Shown here piece by piece: positions 1 to 7,371 of a stretch of DNA of 14,647 nucleotides. How positions within the stretch are numbered: the stretch's first letter is position 1; each line of letters begins with the position of its first letter. A program made the position numbers and the translations under genes. Origin of the DNA: Cellvibrio sp. Its GTDB lineage: Bacteria; Pseudomonadota; Gammaproteobacteria; Pseudomonadales; Cellvibrionaceae. Under the pieces are notes generated by a model. It was given only the letters and a program-made list of their open reading frames with translations. It was not told the DNA's origin and searched no databases. The stretch covers positions 1-14,647 of the forward strand of contig JAJQJO010000036.1 of the NCBI GenBank assembly GCA_021323495.1, given 5' to 3'.

Positions 1-1
1 C

Positions 2-181
2 CCACCGCATCAAAGTATGGTGGTCAGTGCAGATGAAAATGCGTCAGGGGAGCTCTCCTTTACCCGTTATGATTACAAATGGGAAAACCGCCAGGTTTCA
101 AATGTCATTCCCAACCGTATAACCCATATAGATCAAGTAGATTTTATGCGTATGATGTTTGATTGCAGCACTACCTGCTAA
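2..181 (+). CDS. C-terminal end of an unidentified protein (partial)
   Basis: An open frame enters from the left edge and runs 59 codons to a TAA at 179-181. The visible tail is polar and ends in DCSTTC, with two cysteines in the last five residues that could form a disulfide if the protein is exported. I do not recognise the family. The frame is taken as genuine because its stop is followed 36 bases later by a strong intrinsic terminator on the same strand. Function cannot be assigned from this fragment. Confidence 0.6.
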   Translation, partial: PPHQSMVVSADENASGELSFTRYDYKWENRQVSNVIPNRITHIDQVDFMRMMFDCSTTC

Positions 182-217
182 TTACCCTTCCTTTACTATT
201 TACGATTTAAACTATCC

Positions 218-246
218 AAAAGCCGCAACTTACCTTGCGGCTTTTT
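218..246 (+). terminator. Rho-independent terminator
   Basis: A perfect 11-bp stem (AAAAGCCGCAA at 218-228 pairs with TTGCGGCTTTT at 235-245) encloses a six-base loop and ends in a T run. It closes the transcript of the partial gene ending at 181 and separates it from the gene at 344. The A-rich left arm means it could also work weakly on the - strand. Confidence 0.9.
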
Positions 247-343
247 CATTTAAAAACTGTTTTATTCATAAATGCCAGAAGTATTGGAGCTGTGCTACTT
301 TTAAACCAATAACCCTAAAAGATATATCCGACGAGTAGCGCTT

Positions 344-1273
344 ATGCATATCAAACCCTACCTCACCAAAGTCCTGCAATGCGGGGTTCTAGCATATCTG
401 ATGAGCGGAGCCCCATATCTAGCCGCCGAAACCAAAACCCTCGTCACCAATATGAAATCCAATGTGCAAACGGATTACATGAATGGCCTACTTAAGTTGG
501 CATTATCCTATTCAGATGAAAATTATGTTTTTTCAACGACCTCTGAAGTCTATTCACGGCCGCGAGTGATGGAATCGGTTAAATCGGGTGCAATTTCGGT
601 GATGTGGGGCGGAACCTCAGAGGAAATGGAACGTGATTTTCTTCCTATTCGGATCGATGCTTATCGCGGATTGATGAATCATCGCCTGCTATTTATTCGA
701 CAAGGGGATCAGGCACGCTTTGATCGTATCAAAACCCTGGATGACCTTAAACACATTCGTTTTGGCCAAGGGCGAAGCTGGCAGGACGCATCCATATTGG
801 AAAGCGCAGGCCTGGAGGTAGTCAAAGCCACCAAAAAACCCAGCCTTTACCATATGCTCGACGGTGGACGTTTTGACGCATTTCCACGTGGAGCCAACGA
901 AGTCTGGACCGAGCTCACAGCCTTTCCGGACCTGAAACTGACCGTAGAAAAAAACCTGGTATTGATTTACCCCCTGCCCACCTATTTTTTTGTAACCAAA
1001 AAAGATCCCGAACTAGCCAGGGATATTGAATTCGGACTTGAATCTGCCATCAGCGACGGGGCATTCAATAAATACTTTTATACCAGTCCCGAAGTCCAGG
1101 AAGCCCTTGAAAAGGCAGATTTGGCTAATCGCCGAGCGATCCGGATCAACAACCCTTATCTCCCCAAAGCTACGCCTCTGGATCGCAAAGAATTATGGCT
1201 TGATTTGATGGGCGAGCGACAAGCGACTTATCAGGTAAAACCCGGCGATAACAATTCATTACCTGACCAATAA
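344..1273 (+). CDS. Exported solute-binding-protein-like protein (family 3 / PBPb fold)
   Basis: This 309-residue protein begins with a signal peptide (hydrophobic core about residues 10-27, probable cleavage after Ala27-Ala28). C13 is not in a good lipobox, so a soluble periplasmic protein is more likely than a lipoprotein. The body resembles bacterial periplasmic binding proteins of the amino-acid type: an early strand, a middle 'TLDDLKHIRFGQGRSWQD' segment typical of the second lobe, and a C-terminal lobe-closing helix region. No permease or ATPase gene lies beside it. It may therefore serve a sensor or an unlinked transporter rather than its own import system. It stands alone, with a terminator before it and 221 bases before prc. 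The ATG at 344 has only a weak GACGAG ribosome site but gives a proper signal peptide. The ligand cannot be predicted. Confidence 0.7.
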   Translation: MHIKPYLTKVLQCGVLAYLMSGAPYLAAETKTLVTNMKSNVQTDYMNGLLKLALSYSDENYVFSTTSEVYSRPRVMESVKSGAISVMWGGTSEEMERDFLPIRIDAYRGLMNHRLLFIRQGDQARFDRIKTLDDLKHIRFGQGRSWQDASILESAGLEVVKATKKPSLYHMLDGGRFDAFPRGANEVWTELTAFPDLKLTVEKNLVLIYPLPTYFFVTKKDPELARDIEFGLESAISDGAFNKYFYTSPEVQEALEKADLANRRAIRINNPYLPKATPLDRKELWLDLMGERQATYQVKPGDNNSLPDQ

Positions 1274-1356
1274 CGATACAAAGGAAACTTTTGCAAGAAT
1301 CGAGAATCCCAAACATCAGTGCCAGTGCACCGGCCAGCGATAGAGCAGGTTTCAGC

Positions 1357-1471
1357 TGCCTTTAACGATGCAATTCCGCTATAGTAAGCTCTGTTCCGCT
1401 CCATACCCCGATGTAGCGGGTTATCATGATCAAGCTGGTTAGACTGCTACACATGACGCGCTTCAGGCGCG
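1357..1471 (+). promoter_or_regulatory. Possible prc promoter and leader hairpins
   Basis: TATAGT at 1380-1385 is a good -10 match, with only a poor -35 (TGCCTT, 1357-1362) at 17-base spacing. The leader that would follow contains two inverted repeats. TGTAGC (1412-1417) pairs with GCTACA (1446-1451), and CGCGC (1457-1461) pairs with GCGCG (1467-1471) across a TTCAG loop, ending 23 bases before the prc start. The promoter is a weak call and the hairpins may be incidental. Confidence 0.25.
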
Positions 1472-1494
1472 CATTGACCTTTTGAGACGCACTT

Positions 1495-3606
1495 ATGCAA
1501 ATTGTTGTTGTGAAATCGCTGAAATTCTTCCTGTTTAGCCTTTTTGTCAGTCTGTCTGCATCGAGTTTTGCTGACAAAGTTGTTCCTCTCAAACCGAACC
1601 CCGAACAGAGCAAAGCGGCGATTGACCTGGTACAAAAGCTTGGTACCGAGCACTATCGTGACCAGGAACTTAATGATTCCCTCTCTTCACGATATTTTGA
1701 TGAGTATCTAAAATCACTTGATAGTGCCAAAAACTTCTTCCTTCAATCCGATATAACGGAGTTCGAGAAATATCGAAGGACTTTTGACGATGACTACAAA
1801 GCAGGCAAGCTCGATAATAGCTTCGTCATCTATAATCGTTTTAATGAACGCATGATTGACCGCCTTGAAAAAGTAGTAAAAACGCTGGATGACCCCAAAG
1901 CCAAATTTGATTTTGATGTAGAAGAATCAATCGCACTTGACCGCGAAAAAGCCCCTTGGCCCGCTAATCAAGCAGAAGCCGATAAGCTTTGGCAGCAATA
2001 TCTGAAATCCAATTTGCTTAACTCAATTCTGTCAGGTAAAAAACTTGAGGAAAGTAAAACCACGCTGCGCAAACGTTACGCCAACCAATTGCGTCGACTA
2101 AAACAACAAACTGCAGAAGAAGCTTTTAGTGTGATGATGAATTCTCTCACTATGCTCTACGATCCACACACCAATTACCTTTCACCTGAAAATGCTGAAA
2201 ACTTTGATATCAGCATGTCACTCGAACTTCAGGGCATTGGTGCAGTGTTACAAAGTGATGAAGATTACACCAAGGTTAGTAGTCTGGTTGTAGGCGGACC
2301 GGCGCAGAAGCAAGGCCAATTGAAACCCAACGATAAAATTGTCTCGATCGCACAAGGTACCGATGGTGAGTTTGTTGACGTGGTAGGTTGGCGGCTGGAC
2401 GAAGTGGTAAAACTGATTCGCGGTCCTAAAGGTACAATCGTACGCCTGGAGGTAATTCCATCTGACCCCACCGCAACGGCTAATAAAAACATCACTATTA
2501 AACGCGAGACAGTAAAGCTCGAAGATCAAGCAGCTAAAAAAGCAGTATTTGAAGTCAAGAATGGTGACGCTACTTTCAAGCTCGGTGTGATTGATATTCC
2601 CACTTTCTATATGAATTTCGAGGCCTATCAAAAAGGCGATCCCAACTATAAAAGCACCACACGTGATGTGTATAACCTTCTCAATGAATTAAACAAAGAA
2701 AAAGTAGACGGCGTAATTATTGACTTGCGCGATAACGGCGGCGGTTCCTTGCCCGAAGCAGCCATGTTGACTGATTTATTTGTCGATCCAGGTCCCGTTG
2801 TGCAGATTCGCCAGAGTGACGACACTATCTCGCGCAACTATCGCGCTTACCAACCAGCAATGTATCGTGCACCTGTTGCGGTCCTGATTAATCGATTAAG
2901 TGCTTCCGCCTCAGAAATTTTTGCTGGTGCAATTCAGGATTATGGCCGCGGCATCATTATCGGCTCTACCACTTTCGGCAAAGGTTCGGTGCAAAACCTT
3001 GTCGAATTAAAACACGGTCGGTTAAAAATTACTGAAGCCAAGTTCTACCGTATCTCTGGTGACAGCACCCAGCATCGCGGTGTGATTCCCGATGTGCAAT
3101 TGCCCAACCTGTTAGATCCGGATGATATTGGCGAAAGTAGCTATGATAATGCCCTGCCCTGGGATCGGATCCATCCGGCACCGCATCAGAATTACTACGA
3201 TATCAGCAAATATTTGCCGACAATTGAAACAGACCATCAAGAACGCATGGCACAGGATCCGGATTTTATTTTCCTGAACAAACAAAGTGCGATGTTTAAA
3301 GAAGCAGCGGCAAAAAAAGAAGTATCGTTGCGTTTAGCCACCCGCCAGGAAGAACAAAAACAATTGGAAAAACGCGCCCTGGATATGGAAAACCAAAAGC
3401 GTATCGCCAAAGGTGAAAAACCTTACGCCGACTATGCAGCACTGAAAGCAGCAAATGGTGGTGATGAAGACGAAGATGCGCCGCCCAGAGAAGCAGATAA
3501 AGAAATCAATCCGAAAGAAGACCCATACCTTATGGAAGCAGGTCACATACTGGCTGACTTTATCGATCAAATAAAAAGTCCCGAGAAGAAAGTCGCCAAG
3601 CAATAA
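1495..3606 (+). CDS. prc: Tail-specific (C-terminal processing) periplasmic protease Prc
   Basis: This 703-residue S41 family serine protease degrades or trims periplasmic proteins from unstructured C-termini. In enterobacteria it processes penicillin-binding protein 3 and controls murein hydrolases. Residues 1-26 form a signal peptide ending in SSFA. Next come the helical N-terminal domain (about 45-220), a PDZ domain (about 247-322, with the GIGAVL carboxylate-binding loop), the S41 catalytic domain (about 355-545) and the charged helical C-terminal domain of the Prc subfamily (about 560-690). The Ser-Lys dyad is visible: S471 in LSASASE and K496 in FGKGSVQ, with D482 between them. The spacings of 11 and 25 match those of E. 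coli Prc Ser430/Asp441/Lys455. Length is close to the E. coli enzyme (682). The first ATG has a poor ribosome site, and a GTG six codons into the frame (1510) also keeps the signal peptide. Confidence 0.96.
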   Translation: MQIVVVKSLKFFLFSLFVSLSASSFADKVVPLKPNPEQSKAAIDLVQKLGTEHYRDQELNDSLSSRYFDEYLKSLDSAKNFFLQSDITEFEKYRRTFDDDYKAGKLDNSFVIYNRFNERMIDRLEKVVKTLDDPKAKFDFDVEESIALDREKAPWPANQAEADKLWQQYLKSNLLNSILSGKKLEESKTTLRKRYANQLRRLKQQTAEEAFSVMMNSLTMLYDPHTNYLSPENAENFDISMSLELQGIGAVLQSDEDYTKVSSLVVGGPAQKQGQLKPNDKIVSIAQGTDGEFVDVVGWRLDEVVKLIRGPKGTIVRLEVIPSDPTATANKNITIKRETVKLEDQAAKKAVFEVKNGDATFKLGVIDIPTFYMNFEAYQKGDPNYKSTTRDVYNLLNELNKEKVDGVIIDLRDNGGGSLPEAAMLTDLFVDPGPVVQIRQSDDTISRNYRAYQPAMYRAPVAVLINRLSASASEIFAGAIQDYGRGIIIGSTTFGKGSVQNLVELKHGRLKITEAKFYRISGDSTQHRGVIPDVQLPNLLDPDDIGESSYDNALPWDRIHPAPHQNYYDISKYLPTIETDHQERMAQDPDFIFLNKQSAMFKEAAAKKEVSLRLATRQEEQKQLEKRALDMENQKRIAKGEKPYADYAALKAANGGDEDEDAPPREADKEINPKEDPYLMEAGHILADFIDQIKSPEKKVAKQ

Positions 3607-3636
3607 TTGTTCAACCAACACCCGTTAATGCCACAC

Positions 3637-3670
3637 AAAACACCTGATCAGCAATGTTCAGGTGTTTTTT
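3637..3670 (+). terminator. Rho-independent terminator after prc
   Basis: An 11-bp perfect stem (AAAACACCTGA at 3637-3647 with TCAGGTGTTTT at 3658-3668) has a 10-base loop and a six-base T run ending at 3670. It lies between prc and xthA, so the two are probably separate transcription units, although only 17 bases separate it from the xthA start. The xthA promoter must then lie within or near this hairpin, or xthA depends on read-through. Confidence 0.85.
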
Positions 3671-3686
3671 CATCACAGAGTCATTT

Positions 3687-4499
3687 ATGAAAGCTATTTC
3701 ATTCAACGTCAACAGTATCAGAACCCGCCTGCATCAATTGGAAGCAGTGATTGAGAAACACAATCCGGATTTCATCGGCCTACAGGAAACCAAAGTAAAC
3801 GATCCGGATTTCCCTCTCGACACTATCCAGTCTATGGGTTATCAAGTCGAATACTTTGGCCAAAAAACCCATTATGGTGTGGCGATACTTTCCAAGCATC
3901 CATTCAAAAAAGTGATCAAAGGCTATCCAGGTGATGAAGAACTGGCTCAACGTCGATTCATCGGCGGCGTGTTTGACACTCCCATTGGTGAGGTAACGCT
4001 TTTGAATGGTTATTTTCCTCAAGGCGAAAGCCGCGACCACGCGGTGAAATTTCCTGCCAAACGAAAATTTTATGCCGATTTGATTAGTTATTTAAAGAAT
4101 GCAGAAAATGCCAATCAACAAATTATCGTCATGGGTGATATGAATATTTCCCATCAGGATATTGATATTGGTATCGGTGAGGAAAATCGCAAGCGTTGGC
4201 TGCGAACCGGTAAATGTAGCTTCTTGCCGGAAGAACGCGAGTGGCTAAATGAACTATTGGCTTGGGGCTTAAAAGATAGTTTTCGTGAACACAATCCTGA
4301 AACCAATGATCTATTCAGTTGGTTTGATTATCGCAGCGGCGGCTTTGAAGACAATCCTAAACGTGGCCTGCGAATCGACTTGATTCTTACGACGCAATGT
4401 TTATTAGAGAAATGTGTTGCGACTGGTATCGATTACGATATCCGTGGTATGGAGAAACCATCGGATCACTGCCCCATCTGGATTGAATTCAAAAACTAG
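3687..4499 (+). CDS. xthA: Exodeoxyribonuclease III
   Basis: This 270-residue protein belongs to the exonuclease III / AP endonuclease family. It incises DNA at abasic sites and degrades double-stranded DNA 3'-5' in base excision repair. All catalytic landmarks are present at or within two positions of the E. coli numbering: N7, E34 (LQETK), Y109 (NGYFPQGES), D151 and N153 (GDMN), D231 (RIDLI) and H261 (SDHCP). Length matches the E. coli enzyme (268). The start is set at the ATG at 3687 because the protein then begins MKAISFNVNSIR as in the family. The in-frame ATG at 3654 lies inside the preceding terminator hairpin and would add an atypical 11-residue extension. It converges with the LysR gene downstream. 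Confidence 0.96.
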   Translation: MKAISFNVNSIRTRLHQLEAVIEKHNPDFIGLQETKVNDPDFPLDTIQSMGYQVEYFGQKTHYGVAILSKHPFKKVIKGYPGDEELAQRRFIGGVFDTPIGEVTLLNGYFPQGESRDHAVKFPAKRKFYADLISYLKNAENANQQIIVMGDMNISHQDIDIGIGEENRKRWLRTGKCSFLPEEREWLNELLAWGLKDSFREHNPETNDLFSWFDYRSGGFEDNPKRGLRIDLILTTQCLLEKCVATGIDYDIRGMEKPSDHCPIWIEFKN

Positions 4500-4511
4500 C
4501 AAAGAGTTAAT

Positions 4512-4537
4512 GCCCGTGAAGTAATAGGCTCGCGGGC
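4512..4537. terminator. Hairpin between convergent genes, possible weak terminator
   Basis: GCCCGTGA (4512-4519) pairs with TCGCGGGC (4530-4537), eight pairs with one G-T wobble and a 10-base loop. It sits in the 57-base gap between the convergent xthA and LysR genes, where a shared terminator is expected. Neither strand has a proper T run after the stem, so it would be inefficient. Confidence 0.4.
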
Positions 4538-4556
4538 AATGTGATGTTTCATTAGT

Positions 4557-5498
4557 TTAAGCACCATATCCACACATTTTAGGCAAATGTTCTTTTAAAA
4601 TTTCAGCCAATCTACGTGTTGCTGGCCCGGCAAAATCACGGTCAGCAAAGGTCAGGTAGGTCGTCACTTCACGCACTGATCCCACCTCTACAGGCAAATA
4701 TTTCAAGCGCCCCGCCGTAACATCTTCATGGGTATACGCATCCGGCAACCAGGCATACCCCAAGCCCAAGCGTATTGCGTCCAATGAAGTCTTGATATGA
4801 CTGACGGTCCAACGCTGGTCAGCTTCCTGCCAACCTTCCGTGCGACGACGATATTGACCTGAATCGCGTACGATGATTTGTCGGTGCTGGCGCATGTCTT
4901 CGTAGGTAACAGGGCGCCCGAGATGCTGCAGAGGATGATCAGCACTGGAAACACCGTGCATAACCACTGTCACTAATTTCTCGCCCATAAACCCTGTTGG
5001 CACCCGCCCGCCAATCGCCAGATCGACCTGACGCTGCAAAAGCGCATCCTCGGTACCGCTTAACACCGACTCAAAAACTTCCACTCGGGTGTCGGGAAAA
5101 TCCCGGGCAAAAATAGCAAGACATTGCAGAACACGTGCTGGTGGGATAATGATATCGGCCGCGATTTTCACCAAGGGCTCGACGTGAATCGATAAACATC
5201 CAGCAGATTTTTCCAGCCGCTCCGCCTGCTCCAGCAATTGTTTTGCGCGGCGATAAAGCAATTCACCCGCGGGCGATGCTACTGCCTTACGCCCCTGTAG
5301 CTGGAAAACCTTAACTCCCAAAGCTGTCTCTAATTGAGATATAGCATAGGAGACTGCTGATTGACTTTTATTAAGCAATTCGGCTGCTTTGGCATAACCA
5401 CCTGCGTCAATCACTGCTAACAGCGCCCGCCACTGCTCCAGTGTAACCTTGTGTTCCGCTATGCCCGCTATTGCTGGCGAGGTCATTTCCTGAGCCAT
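4557..5498 (-). CDS. LysR-type transcriptional regulator
   Basis: This 313-residue protein has the standard LysR layout. A winged helix-turn-helix spans about residues 18-77 (containing AKAAELLNKSQSAVSYAISQ), followed by a linker helix and a two-lobed effector-binding domain (about 105-305). It is transcribed divergently from the quinone/azo reductase gene across 145 bases. In this family that arrangement usually means autoregulation and control of the divergent gene, here azoR and probably pirin. The inducer is unknown; quinones, electrophiles or flavonoid-like compounds would fit the targets, which is inference. The start at 5498 has no obvious ribosome site. A start at the next ATG (5486) would only remove four residues. 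Confidence 0.92.
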   Translation of the reverse strand: MAQEMTSPAIAGIAEHKVTLEQWRALLAVIDAGGYAKAAELLNKSQSAVSYAISQLETALGVKVFQLQGRKAVASPAGELLYRRAKQLLEQAERLEKSAGCLSIHVEPLVKIAADIIIPPARVLQCLAIFARDFPDTRVEVFESVLSGTEDALLQRQVDLAIGGRVPTGFMGEKLVTVVMHGVSSADHPLQHLGRPVTYEDMRQHRQIIVRDSGQYRRRTEGWQEADQRWTVSHIKTSLDAIRLGLGYAWLPDAYTHEDVTAGRLKYLPVEVGSVREVTTYLTFADRDFAGPATRRLAEILKEHLPKMCGYGA

Positions 5499-5559
5499 AG
5501 TGTCTTACATCCAAGGAATAAAATTTAAAAAACAATCCAATTATTCGATCATATACCGC

Positions 5560-5575
5560 TAAATATCCGTATTTA
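5560..5575. promoter_or_regulatory. Candidate LysR-regulator operator
   Basis: TAAATA-TCCG-TATTTA is a perfect six-base inverted repeat with a four-base centre. It lies in the divergent LysR-azoR gap, 62 bases before the LysR start and 69 before azoR. LysR regulators bind dyads with a T-N11-A core in such gaps. The dyad is seen directly; its role is inferred, and AT-rich dyads also arise by chance. Confidence 0.35.
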
Positions 5576-5643
5576 TCATTCGCCAGTCAAATCATTTAAT
5601 ACACACATGGCAATCAAGCCACCAAAACGATGAGGATTTGAAC

Positions 5644-6243
5644 ATGGCTACCCTTTTGCAAATTAACAGCAGTTTGTTTGGCGACAATGGCAATTCCAGT
5701 GTGTTGACCGGGGAGTTTGTGCAGCGCTGGAAAGCACAACATCCTGATGGAAATGTAGTAACGCGTGATCTCGCGAAAGAAGACGTACCCCATCTCGATG
5801 CCCTGCGTGTACAAGCACTGTTTAGCCCAGCCGAAGGTCGTACCGAAGCACAGCAAGCAGTATTGGATTATTCGGATAAAATCATTGCAGAAATCGAAAC
5901 AGCTGATGCAATTGTAATCGGTGTGCCGCTATACAACTTTGGCGTACCTTCAACGCTCAAGGCGTACTTCGATCACATCGCCCGTGCCGGTGTTACCTTT
6001 AAATACACCGAAACTGGCCCGGTCGGCTTACTCAATAATAAGCCCGTTTATATTATTGCGACTCGTGGTGGCGTTCACCAGGGTCAGCCTAGCGACACGC
6101 AAAGCCAGTTCCTTATTAACTTCCTGGGTTTTATCGGCTTGAAAGATGTGCATTTTATTTACGCGGAAGGCCTGAACATGGGTCAAAAAGACCAAGCATT
6201 TGCTGCGGCAAAAACCAAAATTGAACAGGGTATCGCTGCCTGA
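5644..6243 (+). CDS. azoR: FMN-dependent NADH:quinone oxidoreductase / azoreductase
   Basis: This 199-residue flavodoxin-fold protein of the AzoR family uses FMN and NADH in two-electron reduction of quinones and azo compounds, avoiding semiquinone radicals. The N-terminal phosphate-binding strand-loop has S9-S10 and N17-S18-S19. Family motifs follow: PLYNFGVPSTLKAYFDH, then ARAGVTFKYTETGPVGLL, the TRGG flavin loop, and FLGFIGLKDV near the C-terminus. Length equals the E. coli enzyme within two residues. The start is the ATG at 5644, which has TGAGGA (5631-5636) at good spacing; a TTG two codons earlier lacks that. Pirin follows after 57 bases without a clear terminator, so the two are probably co-transcribed under the divergent LysR regulator. 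Confidence 0.94.
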   Translation: MATLLQINSSLFGDNGNSSVLTGEFVQRWKAQHPDGNVVTRDLAKEDVPHLDALRVQALFSPAEGRTEAQQAVLDYSDKIIAEIETADAIVIGVPLYNFGVPSTLKAYFDHIARAGVTFKYTETGPVGLLNNKPVYIIATRGGVHQGQPSDTQSQFLINFLGFIGLKDVHFIYAEGLNMGQKDQAFAAAKTKIEQGIAA

Positions 6244-6300
6244 AACAGCCAGATTTTTTAACACCATTTATGGGCAACATCCTCCACAGGAGTAAATTTT

Positions 6301-7164
6301 ATGCAACGCCAGTTACAACAAATATTGCAAGGCCGTGAGACCAGCGATGGTGCTGGTGTACGCATAAAACGCAGCCTCGGCCAACATCAACATGCGCGTT
6401 TTGATCCATTTTTAATGCTCGATGAGTTTGGTAGTACCAGTGCCGACGACTATATCGCCGGCTTCCCTGCCCATCCCCATCGCGGCTTTGAAACTGTAAC
6501 CTATATGCTCGAAGGTCATATGCTGCATGAAGATCATATGGGCAATAAAGGCCATTTACGCAATGGTGATGTGCAATGGATGACGGCGGGACGCGGCATC
6601 ATCCATTCGGAAATGCCCCAGCAGGAACATGGACTCATGCGCGGCTTTCAGTTGTGGCTGAACTTACCCGCCGCAGAAAAAATGAAACCCGCAAGTTATC
6701 GTGATATTGCAGCAACAAATATTCCAGTCGCCAACTTGCCCAATGGCGGTAGCATTAAAGTGATTGCGAACAGCGCATTTATCAAAGGGGAAATTATTAG
6801 CGGGCCTATCCAGGGCTTAACAACAGAAGCGATTTACTGGGATGTACAACTTCCCGAGGGTGTAGAATTTCATCACGCACTACCGGAGGACCACAATACT
6901 TTTTTATACGTATATGAAGGCGATATCGCCGTAGGTGAAGATAAACGCAAATTGATCAAAGGCAATGCGGGTCTACTCAGCAAAGGGGATCAGTTGAGCG
7001 TGCAAGCGCTGGAGGCAAATACACGTTTCCTGGTGATATCAGGCAAGCCGATCAAAGAACCCATCGTGCAATATGGTCCTTTTGTGATGAATACAACCGA
7101 TGAAATTGAGCAGGCAATCCAGGATTATCGTGCCGGCACCCTTGCGACAAGTCTTACCGAATAA
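6301..7164 (+). CDS. Pirin family bicupin protein (quercetinase-like)
   Basis: This 287-residue protein belongs to the pirin family, a double cupin with one metal site in the N-terminal domain; several members, including E. coli YhhW, show quercetin 2,3-dioxygenase activity. The four metal ligands are present: H58 and H60 (HPHRGFET), H102 and E104 (GIIHSEMP). They sit at or one position from those of human pirin and YhhW. The C-terminal pirin domain (about 175-275) has no metal site. Ribosome site GGAG at 6289-6292 is well spaced and can pair with CTCC just before it in a short hairpin. The gene follows azoR in a probable operon and ends in a strong terminator. Pairing with a quinone reductase suggests flavonoid or quinone handling; the true substrate is unknown. 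Confidence 0.93.
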   Translation: MQRQLQQILQGRETSDGAGVRIKRSLGQHQHARFDPFLMLDEFGSTSADDYIAGFPAHPHRGFETVTYMLEGHMLHEDHMGNKGHLRNGDVQWMTAGRGIIHSEMPQQEHGLMRGFQLWLNLPAAEKMKPASYRDIAATNIPVANLPNGGSIKVIANSAFIKGEIISGPIQGLTTEAIYWDVQLPEGVEFHHALPEDHNTFLYVYEGDIAVGEDKRKLIKGNAGLLSKGDQLSVQALEANTRFLVISGKPIKEPIVQYGPFVMNTTDEIEQAIQDYRAGTLATSLTE

Positions 7165-7188
7165 AGCAGGAATCAGTTCCTGCTTTTT
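7163..7188 (+). terminator. Rho-independent terminator after pirin
   Basis: A 10-bp perfect stem (AAAGCAGGAA at 7163-7172 with TTCCTGCTTT at 7177-7186) with loop TCAG starts inside the pirin stop codon and ends in five T. Read on the - strand it is followed by TTTATT, so it may also stop transcripts coming from the convergent gene at 7372-8367. Confidence 0.9.
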
Positions 7189-7371
7189 GTTTTGTGTAAA
7201 CATCGCTGTGATCTAAAAAGTAAATTACTCCTGCGCAAATTCTATTAATTTTGTATGCGCTGAATCAAAGCTGCACTACTGGTCAGGATAGAAACAAGGA
7301 GGGAGAGATAAATATCCACGTCCTTGTGGAGAGCATTACAACGAGGGTTCCGATAAATAAAGCGGCTATTT

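Noticed and set aside
3654..3686. Longer xthA start at the ATG at 3654
   Set aside because: That ATG lies in the terminator hairpin loop and stem and adds 11 residues not found in the family; the ATG at 3687 gives the canonical N-terminus and catalytic numbering.
5638..5643. TTG start for azoR two codons upstream
   Set aside because: It is too close to the TGAGGA ribosome site; the ATG at 5644 is well spaced and gives the usual protein length.
7189..7371. Small gene between pirin and the dehydrogenase
   Set aside because: Open frames here run into or across the dehydrogenase gene in the wrong frame. Only a 5-bp hairpin (7315-7330) is visible, too weak to call an RNA or terminator.
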